A DNA stretch of 64,000 nt from Tachypleus tridentatus (taxonomy: Eukaryota > Arthropoda > Merostomata > Xiphosura > Limulidae). Made by a program: the position numbers and the translations under genes. Where the stretch lies: NCBI RefSeq assembly GCF_004210375.1, contig NC_134834.1, positions 150,631,009 through 150,695,008 on the forward strand, written 5' to 3'. The notes beneath the pieces are model-generated. The model was given only the letters and a program-made list of their open reading frames with translations. It was not told the origin of the DNA and did no database searches. Shown piece by piece: positions 24,101 to 39,100 of the stretch (positions within the stretch are counted from its first letter, which is position 1; every line of letters begins with the position of its first letter).

Positions 24101-27100
24101 ACCACGCCCGGTGTGACCCAATTCAGCTCACAGGAAGCTGTTAGTTTTACATCTAGAACATGGCCAGAAACAACCAGAGAAGCAGACCGCCGCGATACCT
24201 ATAAATTAAACTTTTAGGCTAATAACGGAAATAGAAGGCACAGAAAAAAAACGTAATATTTGGGCTGTCCGGTATTTTGCCACGGGCTGGACTCTAAACA
24301 CTCATTCTATCAAAACTTAACGCAGTGTTCCAAGTATCTCCGTCGACTGTTAAGAGCAGATAAAATAACAGCATTTATTATAATCACTCTTTTAAAATGC
24401 TCTGTTATCATAAATTAATGGGTTGGACGTGCATATAACGGTTATTAAACCTTTATACCAACGTTTGGGTGACTGCATTAATTCCCGTGGATTACAACAT
24501 CGTATGAATGTGACCTGATAATTATCGTATCATGATATGAATAAAAACTTTCTCGATGTGATATCGCTTTCAACTGATGGTGTATTATAAAGGTAATACT
24601 CAATCCTATTTTTGGCCCAAACCTGTTGTGGCGGCGAGTGCTGCTAATTATCTTTTATTTGGCTGGTATACTTTAAAGCTAAGGACGGTTATACCTTCAC
24701 ATGTTAGTAAGTGATATGTAGTATCAAAATGTACCAAATGTAGTCCAAATATACCATCACATGTTGGTAGGTGATATATAGTACTAAAACGTACCAAATG
24801 TAGTCCAAATATACCATTACATGTTGGTAGGTGATATATAGTACTAAAACGTACCAAATGTAGTCCAAATATACCATCACATGTTGGTAGGTGATATATA
24901 GTACTAAAACGTACCAAATGTAGTCCAAATATACCATTACATGTTGGTAGGTGATATATAGTACTAAAACGTACCAAATGTAGTCCAAATATTCCATCAC
25001 ATGTTGGTAGATGATATATAGTATCCAAATGTACCAAATGTAGTACAAATATAACATCAAATGTGCAATAAAAATGTGGTATTAAGTTTATTGGTGGCAG
25101 TCTTCATTAGCTAAAACTATGTGGAACTGAATTTTATGGGAAACAAAATGTAGAATTAAAAATTTGGTAAGGAACGTGTAACACAATATTTAGAAATAAA
25201 AATGAATACAACATTTTGTCAAACAAAGAAAATAAATCTGTCGTATAACTTCCTGGTTTCACTTCTTCAGAACAAAAAAACTGGTTTCACTTCTCTGGAA
25301 CAAAAAACTAAATCTGTCGTTTAGCTTCTTGGTTTAATTTCTCTTCAACAAACAAAATAATATCGTTTAACTTCGTGGTTTCACTGTTCGAGGACAAACA
25401 AAGAAAATTTATCACGTAACCTCCTGGTTTCACATTTCTAGAACAAATAAAATAAATCTATCGTCTTCATGGTTTTATTTCACTACAACAAACACATGCG
25501 TAAGTATTATCTTGGTTTCAGTTTGCTGAAATAGATAAACTGAATAATTTTGTTTAACTTCGTGGTTTCAGATTTTTAAAACAAAATATGTTGTTTAATT
25601 TTATGGCTTCACGTACACAAAACAAACAAAAAGTACCTGTAACATCCTGGTTTCATTTCTCACAAATTACAGTTATTAATCTTTAACAGTAATTGTATGC
25701 TTGTTCTGCAAATTATTGCAATACGCTACTTGAACTTTGTTCGTCTCATGGAGTCGAACCTCAGATTTTAGCGTAGCTAATCAGTAACTTCATGTGGCTC
25801 ACCGGGGTGCACTTGTGTGATAAATGAACTCTTAATTGATATTAAAACTAGTGTTCATTAGCGTATTATAGTATGGTCAATTTGTTGTTTATTGGTTTTA
25901 ATAAAATGTATTTTTTTATTAAGCTTCTAACATTATCTGTGTACTATTAATAATTCATTGGTTTTACTAACACGTTGTCTTTATTAAGCTGTTAACATTA
26001 TCTGTGTACTGTTAATAATTCATTGATTTAATATAGAGGTATAATTTTCGTTGTATATGCGCTTGGAGATAAGTGTACAGCATATGGAGACGAAGCTTTT
26101 CCTTAACAGAGACCAGTTTTTGTTTTGCATATTCTTTGGTCCTCGTTTAATTTTGATTTTTTTTTTTTTTTTTAGAAAAGTGAGTCGTGTGTAATGAAAC
26201 GTAGTAGTAACAACCATCGCTACAAACAGTATGATGTAGAACTTAATTGGTAAAGAAAAAAAGCGGTAACAACAGGAGGCTCTGATTGGTCATTTGTTCC
26301 TGTTTTATAAAATTGATAAATAACTAGTACTGATCTTGTAGAAAGCTGGAATGCTAGCTTAGTTAGAGGGTGCCACTGTAGGACTATGGCTTAAATATCC
26401 TAATGAATTGAAATGGTAATGTATTGAATATTTATTTATTTTTTGTGAAACGCGAGGCTACACTGTGAGTTTTTGTGTTTTGAGGGGTATGGAAACCAAA
26501 TTTTTAGCATTTTAGTAACTGCTGAGTCATCCAGAAGCTCATCTCAAATGAAACCGACTTTCAGTAAGCCTACGTAACAATATTCGTACTTCGAGGATAT
26601 AGAATGTTTGGAAGAGGAACAAAAATTTGGTATCGGTATGTTTGAGTATCCAGAAGAATCTGCCGACTGCGGCCAGTTTTCAGTATTTTTAATCTCGTTA
26701 CCATTGAAAAGAAAAAACGACGCCCAGTATTTTGAGGCCCTGGGTGCATTATAAGTGTGACAGTCAATTCCCACTATTTGATATCACCAGAGTATTCATC
26801 TATGTGTTTATATGCATGGTAAGGTTACTATGCTGCCATACTTAATTTTGATCTACTGTCTAAGGCGGCCAGTCAGCCACACTCTAACATCCATCAGATC
26901 CACTGTATAATCACTTGTTGTGTGTATGTTTTGTACAGTAACAAGTCAGACCATTAGGCTAATTGAATAGTATTGGTATTGCTACCTCAGCTTACAATAA
27001 CAGTTTATAATATATGTATATAAAGTTTTAACCGTTAGAGGACGCACGACGAAATGTTGGTGTTTAGATAATAATGGATCTACGGTTTCCGTGGTAACAG

Positions 27101-30100
27101 GAAACAAGGTAAAAGTACAGACTGTTGGATTTCAGTAAACAAAGGTATATTCCTTTTGTTGTTATTTAACAAGCTAAGTCCGATGCGTGCACGTGTTCAT
27201 GTTTCTTTGTAGCTCTGTCGATGAAACTATTTATTTCTTTGTGACAATTGTTATGTCTGTCTCGTTTGTAACTAATCTGTCAAAGCAACTGAATTTTAGA
27301 GACCTTTCGCGATATACCCCCTCCCAAAATTAATATAATATCCGGATTTACTCTACCTCTCCTCCACTCTTTGTACGAAAACCAGAAATATACACGGCTA
27401 TGTGACATCAGAGATAAATCATTGGTTAGACATAAGAGGGAGTTGACGTTACGAAAGTTCATCGCCACGGGTAAACCATTACCTACGCAACTATAAAAAG
27501 GTGGGATACGATGGTTGATTCATCAAGGATAAAACATTAGTAAGGACACTCGAAGGACTACAGGGGATATAGAAGTTGAATATTACTTTGAAATGTTATG
27601 TAGCCAGTGGGAAGGCCTAAGAGAGACAGGGAAAAATGTTGGAGGCTGGTTGGTACAGGTAAATCACGAGCTGGGACGCTGGGAGGCGTGAGAGTGACAT
27701 GCAGAGGTTGGTCAGTAATGGTAAGGTACTAGCTAGGTCGCTAGAAGACTTCAGAGTGACATGGAGAGGTTGGTCAGAAATGGTAAAGCACCAGCTAGGC
27801 CGCTAGAAGATTTGAGAGTAACTGTTCAGTGGTATTAACTAGGCCACTGGAGGGTCTGGAAAATTAAATAGGGTTTTATTTTAAAACAGGTTTGTATCAA
27901 CTTATACTATATGTCGAATAATTTATATAAATATAATATTGTCTGTTCTATGTCCATGTGATTACTTGGCAGGATATGGATGGTATCGAGGTTCATTGGA
28001 TCCATGGAGAGATACAAAGAAATTCTCAGATTTGCATTTTCCAGGTTTTATAGATGTTATTGCGTTTTTTATCACTACTTCGCCTCCTGGTAATGCACCT
28101 TAACCAACTTTGGTTTGAAGGTTTGTTGGGTCCGTGTAGAGATACATGCAAATTTGCGGTTTCAAATTTTTTGTTTTATAGTTTCTATGGGTAATTTTTT
28201 TGCAATTACACATAAGGGAAGCAACTTTTCATGTCCTAAGATAATATTTCATTAATCAGGAATTTACATTATTTCAGTCCAACTAGTGTGTAAGTAAGTT
28301 ATGTTACATCAAAGTTTTTATTTCAGAGCTACACTTACACGATATTGTTTCTTTTTAATCAAATAAAGATTAATTTTAGACCGTATTATGTTTTGTCTTT
28401 TGTTACAAAACTTTTTAACGAGTATTTTTATTGTATTATTTTCCTAGCTGACATTGGTCAAACTTGTATTCGTAGCTGACCATTTATAATGCAATTTTTC
28501 AAGTAGACATTGGTTGAATCTGTAATTCACAGCTACCAACAACAATAAGGATTTCGTTACCCAATCTAAGCTTATTGGGTTTTCACTTCATTTACGTGAA
28601 TTGTACATACTATATATAAGAAAGTGATATACAGTACAGTTATCAAACAGAGATATGAAGGTGTGTTATACAGGGTTGAGTACGTAATACTAAAATGATC
28701 TCGAATATTGTAGACAAACACAGGCTATATGACATCACAATTGGAAAGCTTGGGTCAGAACTGTATTTTGACATTCTTTGGCGTTTTGTAGGTAATGTGA
28801 TACCACCGAAAATTGATCACTTTGGAGAAGATTGTGTATCAGTATTGGTTTTGTCATATCACTGTTTACTACATTGTACAGTAAACGTGTCACAGGATAG
28901 TGTCGGTAATTAACAATGCTATTGCTTTTATATTATTGTTCACTACATTTTTAAGTAAACGTGTCACAGGATAGTACAGTAATTAACAATGCTATTGCTT
29001 AAATATAATTATTTACTACATTGTTCAAGAACATGCCACAGGATGGTATCAGTAATTATCAATACTGTTGTTTTAATATCTTTGTTCAGTAAACGGGTCA
29101 CAGGATAATATCAATAATTAACAATGCTGTTGTTTTAATATCATTTATCAGTTAATGGGTCACAGGATAGTATAAGTAATTAACAATGCTACTGTTTTAA
29201 TATTATTGTTCATCATATTGCTCAGTAAACGTGTCACAGGATAGTGTCAATAATTAAAAATGCTACTGTTTTAATATCATTGTTCACCACGTTGTTCAGC
29301 AAATGTGCCACAGGATAGTATCAGCAATTAACAATACTATTGTTTTAATATCATTGTTCAGTTAACGGGTCACAGGATAGTATCAGTAGTTAACAATACT
29401 ACTGTTTTTAGTATTATTGTTCACTACATTGTTCAGTAAATGTGTTACAGGTTGGTATCAGTAATTAACAAAACTGTTGTTTTAATTGTTTTAATGGATT
29501 ATCAGGTAACTTCCGTTATGTGCTTCTCACTTAATTGAAATTTTCAAATACTTAAACCGTCTAGCACATAGACTCCGTTAAACAACCGATACTAAGTGTA
29601 TAAAGTATTTGGTTTTTGCTGTTTTATGCATTTAAATTAAATCGGGAAACTTGGAATGTCGGGCATAAGTCTTTCCAAGATTAGACAAAAATGAAACAAT
29701 GGGAGGTGTAAAAACCGTATAATTATATTACGTAGGCAACTATGTGTTAATATCATACCATCTACAGTTTTTAAATATGTCATTTAGTCTTAAAGAATTA
29801 ACTACTGTTTGTTGACGTACCTTTAAACAATCGTTATGATGGCGTGCGCTGGTGTAACAATGTTTATCTTCTAAATAATTCTTAAACCTTTCCTGTTCTG
29901 CGCATGATTAGTCATCTAACTTTAAAATAGGAGTTACTTATTTTCTAAACCAGTGCTGCTGTCTATTTCGTGATGGTAATTTGCTTTGCTTGAATTATAC
30001 AATCAGGGCTTTCCTTGCACTTAAACAAATGGTATTGTTTAATTGTTTAAAGTTAAATTCAACCAGCGCGTACACTTCTATAACCGAGGGAACCTTATTT

Positions 30101-33100
30101 TACTGTGTAAGCTACTTCACCATTCGTGACATGCTATGAGACGTTCTTATTGTCCTGGGTTAGGAAAAGTTAGATAAACCCAGGGAAACATAGGGTGAAA
30201 TTATTAGTTTATTACACTATATTGATAACATATTAGTTTGACTATCGCGCATGTCTGTTTCGTCTTTCGTGTCTATGTGTGTCTGTTGTTGTTTCTAAGT
30301 TACGTAGTGTGATAAGGTAATTATTAATAAAACCTTTGGTTATTTTCACGATTAACAGCGATTAACTCTTACAGTTTTTGTACATGACAAACCTCTAATA
30401 CTCAGATCCACACTTTGGCCTACAGTGTTATGGACTAATCCTGTTGACTGATAATGAGGTCAGATGACCTGTCAACGAAGCTCACACACGTCATCAAAGC
30501 ATCGTCTGACGTCAAAGTAATAAGCTTATATAATAATAGAACCAAACACGTTATGTTGTGAGCGAAACTAGGCCTAATCACATTAATATCAGTTTATTCT
30601 ATTTAATACAACTTTTCGTAGTAAGCTAGGCCTAACTTTCTCTTATAGCGACTTGACTATTTAACTTGTACATGTGAATGTGTACCTATCTTTATGAAAC
30701 ACTTAAGAATTCGGTTTTATAGCTATTTTGAAAAGTACCAAAAACAATAATAAAAACTTTAAATATAATTTTCATAAAAACGAGCACAGACTTTATAGGT
30801 TTATGGATATTAAAACCTTTATTAATTCACGCTGTGTTGTTTGTGACTTTCTTGTCAGCCAACTCCTCCCACAGCTTAGGTGCTAGAAAATCCAAATTTG
30901 GGCAGACTCTGCGTAGCCCAGGGGTTACTCTTCTTTGTATGGCGTGGGCCATCTGCCTTTACTTAATTTGGGTGTCAAGGGAGTTCAATCACTCCCGGAA
31001 TGTTACTCAGGCATGATGGGTGTCTTGGAGCAAGTTCGCTTAGCTCGAACCTGGACTCGCTAGGGATTCCGGGGCGCTGAATCTGTGTTCATACCCGACT
31101 GCCCACCCACAAGCCAAATGGATCATTCAGAAGTGTTCAGTTGTGATGGACAAGTGTCCTAACGTTTAAATGGAGTTTATAAAGTCCCTTGAGCTAAAGT
31201 TAAAAGTAACTGATGTTAATTGGGTAAGCTTCTTTAGTTCATTGGGGCTTCTATGAATCATAATGGCCGTGGAGCCCCTCAGGGTTCTAGTATTTGTATT
31301 AGAGTTAGACTATATCAACAGTGGTTAGAGTTAGTGTAACTATTTTATGTGAGTTCAACCAGGTCATTAAAAGTCCTTTTTTCTTCTTTTTTTTACGAAT
31401 TTTCGTATAAACTATGAATGGATAACACTGTCCTGTGTCTGTGAATACTCTTTTGTACAAATAAAGGACTAGAAGAGGCGGACAAACCATTCGTTATGCT
31501 TAATACCGTTTATCGTAATTTTCTAAGTTATTAGATGTTCCTACATACTACATAGTTAAGTTAAACATATTAATATTTAATATGAAAGAATACTGAACTA
31601 GGCTTAATGTATTGTGTAAATCAGAATGAAAAGATAGCACGTCTTACTAGTGGACTGATAAATATGTAGTGTAAGATGTATTACCAGCTGCAGGACTAGA
31701 TACATGAGGTTTACAGCACGTTTTACTTGCTACAGGACTCTAGATGCATGAGGCTTATAGCACTTTCTTCTAGTTGTAAGACCAGATACATGAGGTTCAT
31801 AACACGTTGTACCAGCTGTAGGACTAAATACATCTGATTCAGAGCACGTTCTACCAGCTGTATGACAAGATATATGTGGTTTACAGCACGTTTTATTACA
31901 TGCAGGACTAAATACATATGATTTACAGTAAATTGTACAAGCTGCAAGATTATATACATGTGGTTTACTGCGCATATCACCCATGTTAACAATGTACCTA
32001 CTAGTCTGATATTTATTCAGACATGTTGACAGTGTATGCAGTAGTTTGATATTGTATCAGTAATGTTGACAGTGTATGCAGTAGTTTGATATTGTATCAA
32101 TAATGTTGACAGTGTTTCCAGTAGTTTGGTAATGTGTCAGTAATGTTGAGAGTGTATCCAGTAATTTGATGTTATATTCAGTCATTTTGACACTGAATCC
32201 AGTAGTTTGATGTTATATCAGTCATGTTGACAGTGTATCCAGTAGTTTGATGTTATATCAGTTATCTTGACAGTGTATCTGGTAGTTTGATAATGTATCA
32301 GTCGTGTTCACAGTATGTCCAGTAGTTTGATAATGCATCAGTCATGTTCACAGTGTGTCTAGTACTTCGATGTTATATCAGACATGATGACAATGTATTC
32401 AGTAGTTTGATGTTATATCAGACGTGTTGACAATGTATCTCGTAGTTTGATAATGTATCAGACATGCTGACAGTGTGTCCAGTTGTTTGATGCTATATAA
32501 GATATGTTGACAATGTATCTCGTAGTTTGAGAGTGTGACCAGTAATTTGATGTTATATCAATTGTTTTGAGAAGTTTGATGTTACATCAGTCATATCGAG
32601 AGTGTGACCAGTAGTTTAATGTTGTATGAGACATGTCGACAATGTATCTGGGAATTTGATGTTATATAAGACATGCTGACAGTGTGTCCTGTAGTTTGAT
32701 GTTATATCAGTCATCTAGACAGTGCGTATAGTATTTTGATAATGTATCAGACATGTTGACAGTGTCTCTAGTAGTTTGATCTTATATTAGAGATGTTGAG
32801 AGCGTGTCCAGTAGTTTGATAATGTATCAGTCCTCTTGACAGTGTATCCAGTAGTTTGATGTTATATCAGTCAATTTGCCAATGTATCCAGTAGTTTGAT
32901 AATGTATCAGTCATCTTGACAGTGTATCCAGTAGTTTGATGTTATATCAGTCAATTTGCCAATGTATCCAATAGTTTGCTAATGTATCAGTCATGTTGAC
33001 AGTGTGTCCGGTAGTTTGATGTTATATCAGTCATCTAGGCAGTGCGTATAGTATTTTGATAATGTATCAGACATGTTGACAGTGTCTCTAGTAGTTTGAT

Positions 33101-36100
33101 CTTATATCAGAGATTATGAGAGCGTGTCCAGTAGTTTGATAATGTATCAGTCATCTTGACAGTGTGTCCAGTAGTTTGATAATGTATCAGTCATCTTGAC
33201 AGTGTATCCAGTAGTTTGATGTTATATCAGTCATCTTGACAGTGTATCCAGTAGCTTGATGTTATATCAGTCAATTTGCCAATGTATCCAATAGTTTGAT
33301 AATGTATCAGTCATGTTGACAGTGTGTCCGGTAGTTTGATGTTATATCAGTCATCTGGGCAGTGCGTATAGTATTTTGATAATGTATCAAACATGTTGAC
33401 AGTGTCTCTAGTAGTTTGATCTTATATCAGAGATTGTGAGAGCGTGTCCAGTAGTTTGATAATGTATCAGTCATCTTGACAGTGTATCCAGTAGTTTGAT
33501 AATGTATCAGTCATCTTGACAGTGTATCCAGTAGTTTGATAATGTATCAGTCATCTTGACAGTGTATCCAGTAGTTTGATGTTATATCAGTCAATTTCCC
33601 AATGTATCCAATAGTTTGATAATGTATCAGTCATGTTGACAGTGTGTCCGGTAGTTTGATGCTGTATCAGGCATGTTGAGAGTTGACCAGTAAATTGATG
33701 TTATGTCTGTTATTTTGAGTGTCACCAGTAGTTTGATGTTACATCAGTCATATCTAGAGTGTCACCAGTAGTTTGATGTTATATCAGGCATCTTCACAGT
33801 GTGTCCAGTTGTTCGGTAATGCATCGGTTATTTTGTCCAAGAATTTTGTTCCTTTATTTTTATTTCTTTTGCTCATCTTTACAGAAATGTGATCCAGGAG
33901 TGTTTGGATAGCGTAACAAAGAATCTTTCAATATAAACATTTCCACATTCAATATTCCCTCACCATCCTCTATAGCATCACGCACATTTAGCGAAACATC
34001 CGCTGTTTCTTCACGGAAGATTCGGCTTGATGTTGTAGTATAGGATGATAACCGGTAGGCGGAGCTTATACGTCACAGTACAGTGAATGTCCACTTCATC
34101 ATGGTATAAAATTGAAATTATTTGGTAAGTTAATTGTAGCCGTACATTAGATATACACATAACGATTTAAGGAACGAATACGTTATAAATATACTTTATA
34201 AACAAACGAAACAAGTTTACCCTGTCGTGTAACAATGACGTCATCAGGACTACGTATAAATGGTCACTGAGAGTGATGTTAACCTTATATGAGCACTGAT
34301 GAAGCTTACAGTAGATAACATAACGTGTAACACAAATTATCTTATTAGCGTTAACACACACTACATTTTAACAAATTTCTTGTTTTCTTACAATTTACAC
34401 TTGTTAAAAATGTATCTCAGGACGGCTGGTATGGATATTAACATTTTTACCAATATAAAGCAGAGATCATCTTAACCTGAACATTTTTGCTTGAAGTGGG
34501 TTTCTCGTCATCACGAATAAAATATTAACTTCGTAACGCCACCCACTGGCACAGCGGCATGTCTGCGGATTAACAACACGTGATAGGCAGATACAAACAC
34601 CTTATTATATAGCTTTGTGCATAATTAAAAAAACAACAATAACTTCGTGACAATTGTTTAACACTGTTTCCTGCACCTTAACTGTTAGAAATCGTATATT
34701 AACACATAGCTGCAAGTCGTTTGTTAGTACGTCTTACGTTATCAGGTTTTCTCCAAGAAAGCTGTTCCCACGTAATGTTCTTATAAATACACTGCTGGCC
34801 AAAACCTTAAGGCCAGTGAACATAAAGAAAAAATATGCATTTTGCGTTGTTAGACTCAACAACTTATCTGAGTAGAGCTTCGAAAGATGCAAACAAGAAA
34901 AGGGAAAATAAAAATTAAAAAAAAAATTAGCATTTCAAAGGGAAAATGTAAACACTATGGAATTAGCCTAAATACTAGCTGGTCAAAAGTTTAAGACCAT
35001 ATTGAAACGAAGCGTTAATCGGTAAACACGTAACGAAATTTAGTCATTTGTGTTTAAGCATTAGCTTTGTCAACATTTCATACTGACATCTCCAGTGTTA
35101 CATTGGGTAAAAACATGGCAAAGGCTAAAACGTTGACAGAGTTTAAACGTGGCAGAATTGTCGAGCTACAAAAGCAAGGTTTCTCTCAACGTGCCATCGC
35201 TGGTGAGATTGGGCGTAGTAAAACTGCTGTTGCAAATTTATTAAAAGACCCTAAGGGATACGGAACGAGAATTTCAAATGGTTGGCCCAAGAAAATTTCG
35301 ACGGCGTTGAGCAGGAAGATTTGACGGATTGTCTGGCAAGACACCAGCTGATCGTCGAACCATATTAAGACCCTTACGGACGCAGAATGCAGTTTAAGAA
35401 CAATAAGACGGCATCTACGAGAGAAAGGCTTTAAAAAACCATAAACGTCTTCAAAGGCCACGCCTCCTTCCGCACCACGAAACAGCTCGGTTAAACTTTG
35501 CTGAGAATCACCAAATATGGGACGTAGGTTTTGTTCTATGGTGAGAAAAAAATTAACCTGGATGGTCCAGGTGGCTTCCAACGTTACTGGCACGATAAGG
35601 ATATCCCACCGAAGACATTTTCTACACGACAAAGTAGAAGAGGTTCCATCATGATCTGGGGTGCTTTCTCCTTCCATGGAACAATGGAGCTTCAAGTTAA
35701 AGAGGGGCGTCAAACAGCAGCTGGCTACATTGGCATGTTGGAAAGAGCATCCTTATTGACTGAAGGCCCTCGCTTGTGTGGAAATGACTGGATCTTTTAG
35801 CAGGACAACGCTGCAATCTACAATTCCCGCAGGACAAATGACTTTCATGGCGAATAACGTGATTCTTTTGGACCATCCAGCGTGTCGCCCGAACTGAACT
35901 CCATTGAAAATGTTTGGGGGTGGATGGCAAGGGAAGTCTATAGAAATGGACGTCAGTTCCAAACAGTGCATGATTTTCATGAAGCCATCTTCACCACTTG
36001 GAATAACATTCCAGCCAGCCTTCTGCAAACGCTTATATCGACCATAGCAAAGCGAATGTTTGAAGTTATTCGCAATGACGGCCGTGCAACTCACTACTGA

Positions 36101-39100
36101 GACCTCTTGTTGGGCATTTCCTACCCTGTTTAGGACTTCTTTTTCGTATGGTCTTAAACTTTTGACCAACTAGTATTTAGGCTAATTCCATAGTGTTCAC
36201 ATTTTCCCTATTTACTGCTAAAAAGGTTTTTTTATTATTTTCCCTTTTCTTATTTTCATCTTTCGAAGATCCGCTCAAATAAGTTATTGAGTCTAACAAC
36301 GCAAAATGCATATTTTTTCTTTATGTTCATTGGCCTTAAGATTTTGGCCAGCAGTATAACTGTTAACACACTATAAACACTATTCTACGATAGTTGTTTT
36401 CACGTCTTATGTTAAATGTTATAGTTATAACTTCTAGAACATTAACCGACGTTTCATTCCACTAACGAAATAATCTTATCTTATCAGAAGTACAAATCTC
36501 TAATTATTTCAGGACTTCAGTATGTATATTTCCTGTGGATTTTGTGGACCGTCACAGGTCCTCGTTAATGTGAAATACCAAAGAAAATAGGGCGCTTTGA
36601 AATAGATTTGTTTCATTTTAGCGTAATTTGTTTACATTTGATGGAAATAAATTATGCAGATTTTCTATATGAGAAATTGGAAAACATTTCAACAGAGCAA
36701 ATTGGAGATATTTTTAACATGTTTGATGCTTGTCTTATTGCTGAGTGTAAAGCAACGCAGTGAACTATCTGCGATGTGCCCACCGAACTCTGAATTTGAA
36801 CATTATAAACCCTTAATCCACTTCTGAAAGACCCTTAAAATTTTATATTAAAATTGTGGAAACTGTTGTCATGGTTACTAGCCTATACAACTCCACTAAC
36901 TCGTATTAGTAATTAGTGGATTGTACACCACACTATGAAGCAAAAAAAAACGGTATCGAATCTCTGTCGGTGTTTGGGTAAGAAAAGTTCATACCCTGGA
37001 GGGTCAGGTTCTCTGTGACCTCTTCCTCCTCCCCGTCCTTATGTTCTTGACGGATTGGTATTTATAATTGTAGAACTGAATATTATTTTGATCCTTTTCA
37101 GGGCAATGTTCCTGTATTGTGGCTCATTATAGTGATTATTTTATTCTATCAGCAGAATGTCAAGTTTGTTGGTGGCATTTTTTATTATTATTTAATACAT
37201 ATATATATATATGTATATATATTTTTATAATTTTATTATTATTATTATTATTATTATTTAATATATATTTTTTATTTATTTTTATATTTAAAATATAAGT
37301 TAACTGGGGAGAGATATTTAGGACTAGCTTCATTATGTATGAGGTACCTGTCTAGTTCGCATAGTAATTCGTTTTTCATCCAATTCTTATTAAAGTACAT
37401 TATTGTAATATGTAGGAGTATATCTGGTATGGTTGGTATATTCGAGTATTTGTGAATGAACTGAGATGATATAGTTCTTGGAACTCTGTATGCAGTTGTG
37501 AGGAGTGTGTTTTGGATTGTTTGTAGTTTGGTTTTAATTATTTTATTGCTTACAGTTATCCATGCTGGAGCTGCATAATCTGTTACAGGTCTAATATATG
37601 TTTTATAGATTTTTAGTATGTTATCTGTAGATGCTCCACTGTTGTTACCAGTTAGACTCCTAGCATAGTTAGTTCTTCGCCAGACTTTATTTTTAATTTC
37701 GTTCACATGATTGATCCAAGTTAGTTTTGAATCATAGGTCAGACGTAAAAATTTTGCCGATGAGGCAATCTGGAGTAGTGTGTCATTCATATATAATTCT
37801 GGCTGTTGCTTTTTGTGTTTTGTCAATTTCGTAAAGACTACTAGTTGTGTTTTTGCTGTGTTTATTTTTATTCTATATTTTTGACAGTATTCACTTATTC
37901 TATTTAGTTGCGGTTGTATGTTAGTGGCTGCTATCGTGGGTGTTGCGGCACTTTTCCAGACTGCCACATCATCTGCGAACTGTGAAGAGAATCCATGATT
38001 CGGATCCTTCAGTGGCATATTGTTTACATACATAATGAAGAGTATAGGGCTAACCACCCATCCCTGAGGGACACCAGCTTCAGGAGTAAAGTATTCAGAA
38101 AATGTTCCTTCAACATTTACTCTACATTTTCTGTTTTCCAAAAAGTTAGATAACCAGCGAATAATTCCTCGCGGTAGTTCCATTTCATTCATTCGGACTG
38201 AAAACGGTAGCAGAAATGTTCCTTTGTTTTTGAATTTCGCGGGAAGCTACACAAGGACTATCAGCGCCAACGGTCCATAATTTAACAGTGTGAGACTAGA
38301 GGCAAGGCAAATAGTTAGCTTCACAACCGCCAGCTCTTGGGCTACTCTTATATTAACGAACAGTTATAGCATAGTTATTACTATAGTTATTATAGCACCC
38401 CCACGGCTGAAACGTTGAGCATTTTTTTGGAGTCACAGTGATTCTAACCTGCGATCCTCAGATAACGAGTCAAGCGCCCTAACCGCTTGGGCATGCCGGG
38501 CCCGTAGTATAAACAAGGATAGGAAGTACTAGTAATAAATATATGTTTATAAAAAGTGACGATTAAATAACTGGATTTAGAACTCGTGTTGCATGACATC
38601 GAAAAATTACTGTTACAGATCCAACTATATTCTGTGTGTAAGTGTCTGAAGATTATTATATAACTTCTAGTATAGTCCATGTATAACAATGTTTGAAGAT
38701 TATTATATAGCTTCTAGTATAGCCTGTGTGTACCAGTGTTTGGATATTAAAATATAGGTTCTAGTATAATCTGTGTGTACCAGTGTTTGAATATTAATAT
38801 ATAGGTTCTACTATAGTCTGTATAAATCAGTGTTTGAATATTAATATTTATGTTGTAGTATAGTCTCTGTGTAACAGTGTCTGAATATTAATATATACAT
38901 TCTAGTATAGTCTGTGTATAACAGTGTCTGAAGATGATTATATAGGTTCTAGTATAGTCTCTGTGTAACAGTGTCTGAAGATTATTATATAGGTTCTAGT
39001 ATAGTCTGTGTATAACAGTGTCTGAAGATGATTATATAGGTTTTAGTATAGTCTGTGTCTAACGGTGTCTGAAGATGATTATATAGGTTCTAGTATAGTC

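Noticed and set aside
24648-25060. Repeat-protein genes on the minus strand (129 and 118 codons)
   Set aside because: Open frames follow from a 60-bp period; two frames are open at once and no start context, splice site or domain supports them.
31723-31992. Repeat-protein frames of 84-89 codons on the minus strand
   Set aside because: Product of a 42-bp repeat period in diverged minisatellite DNA.
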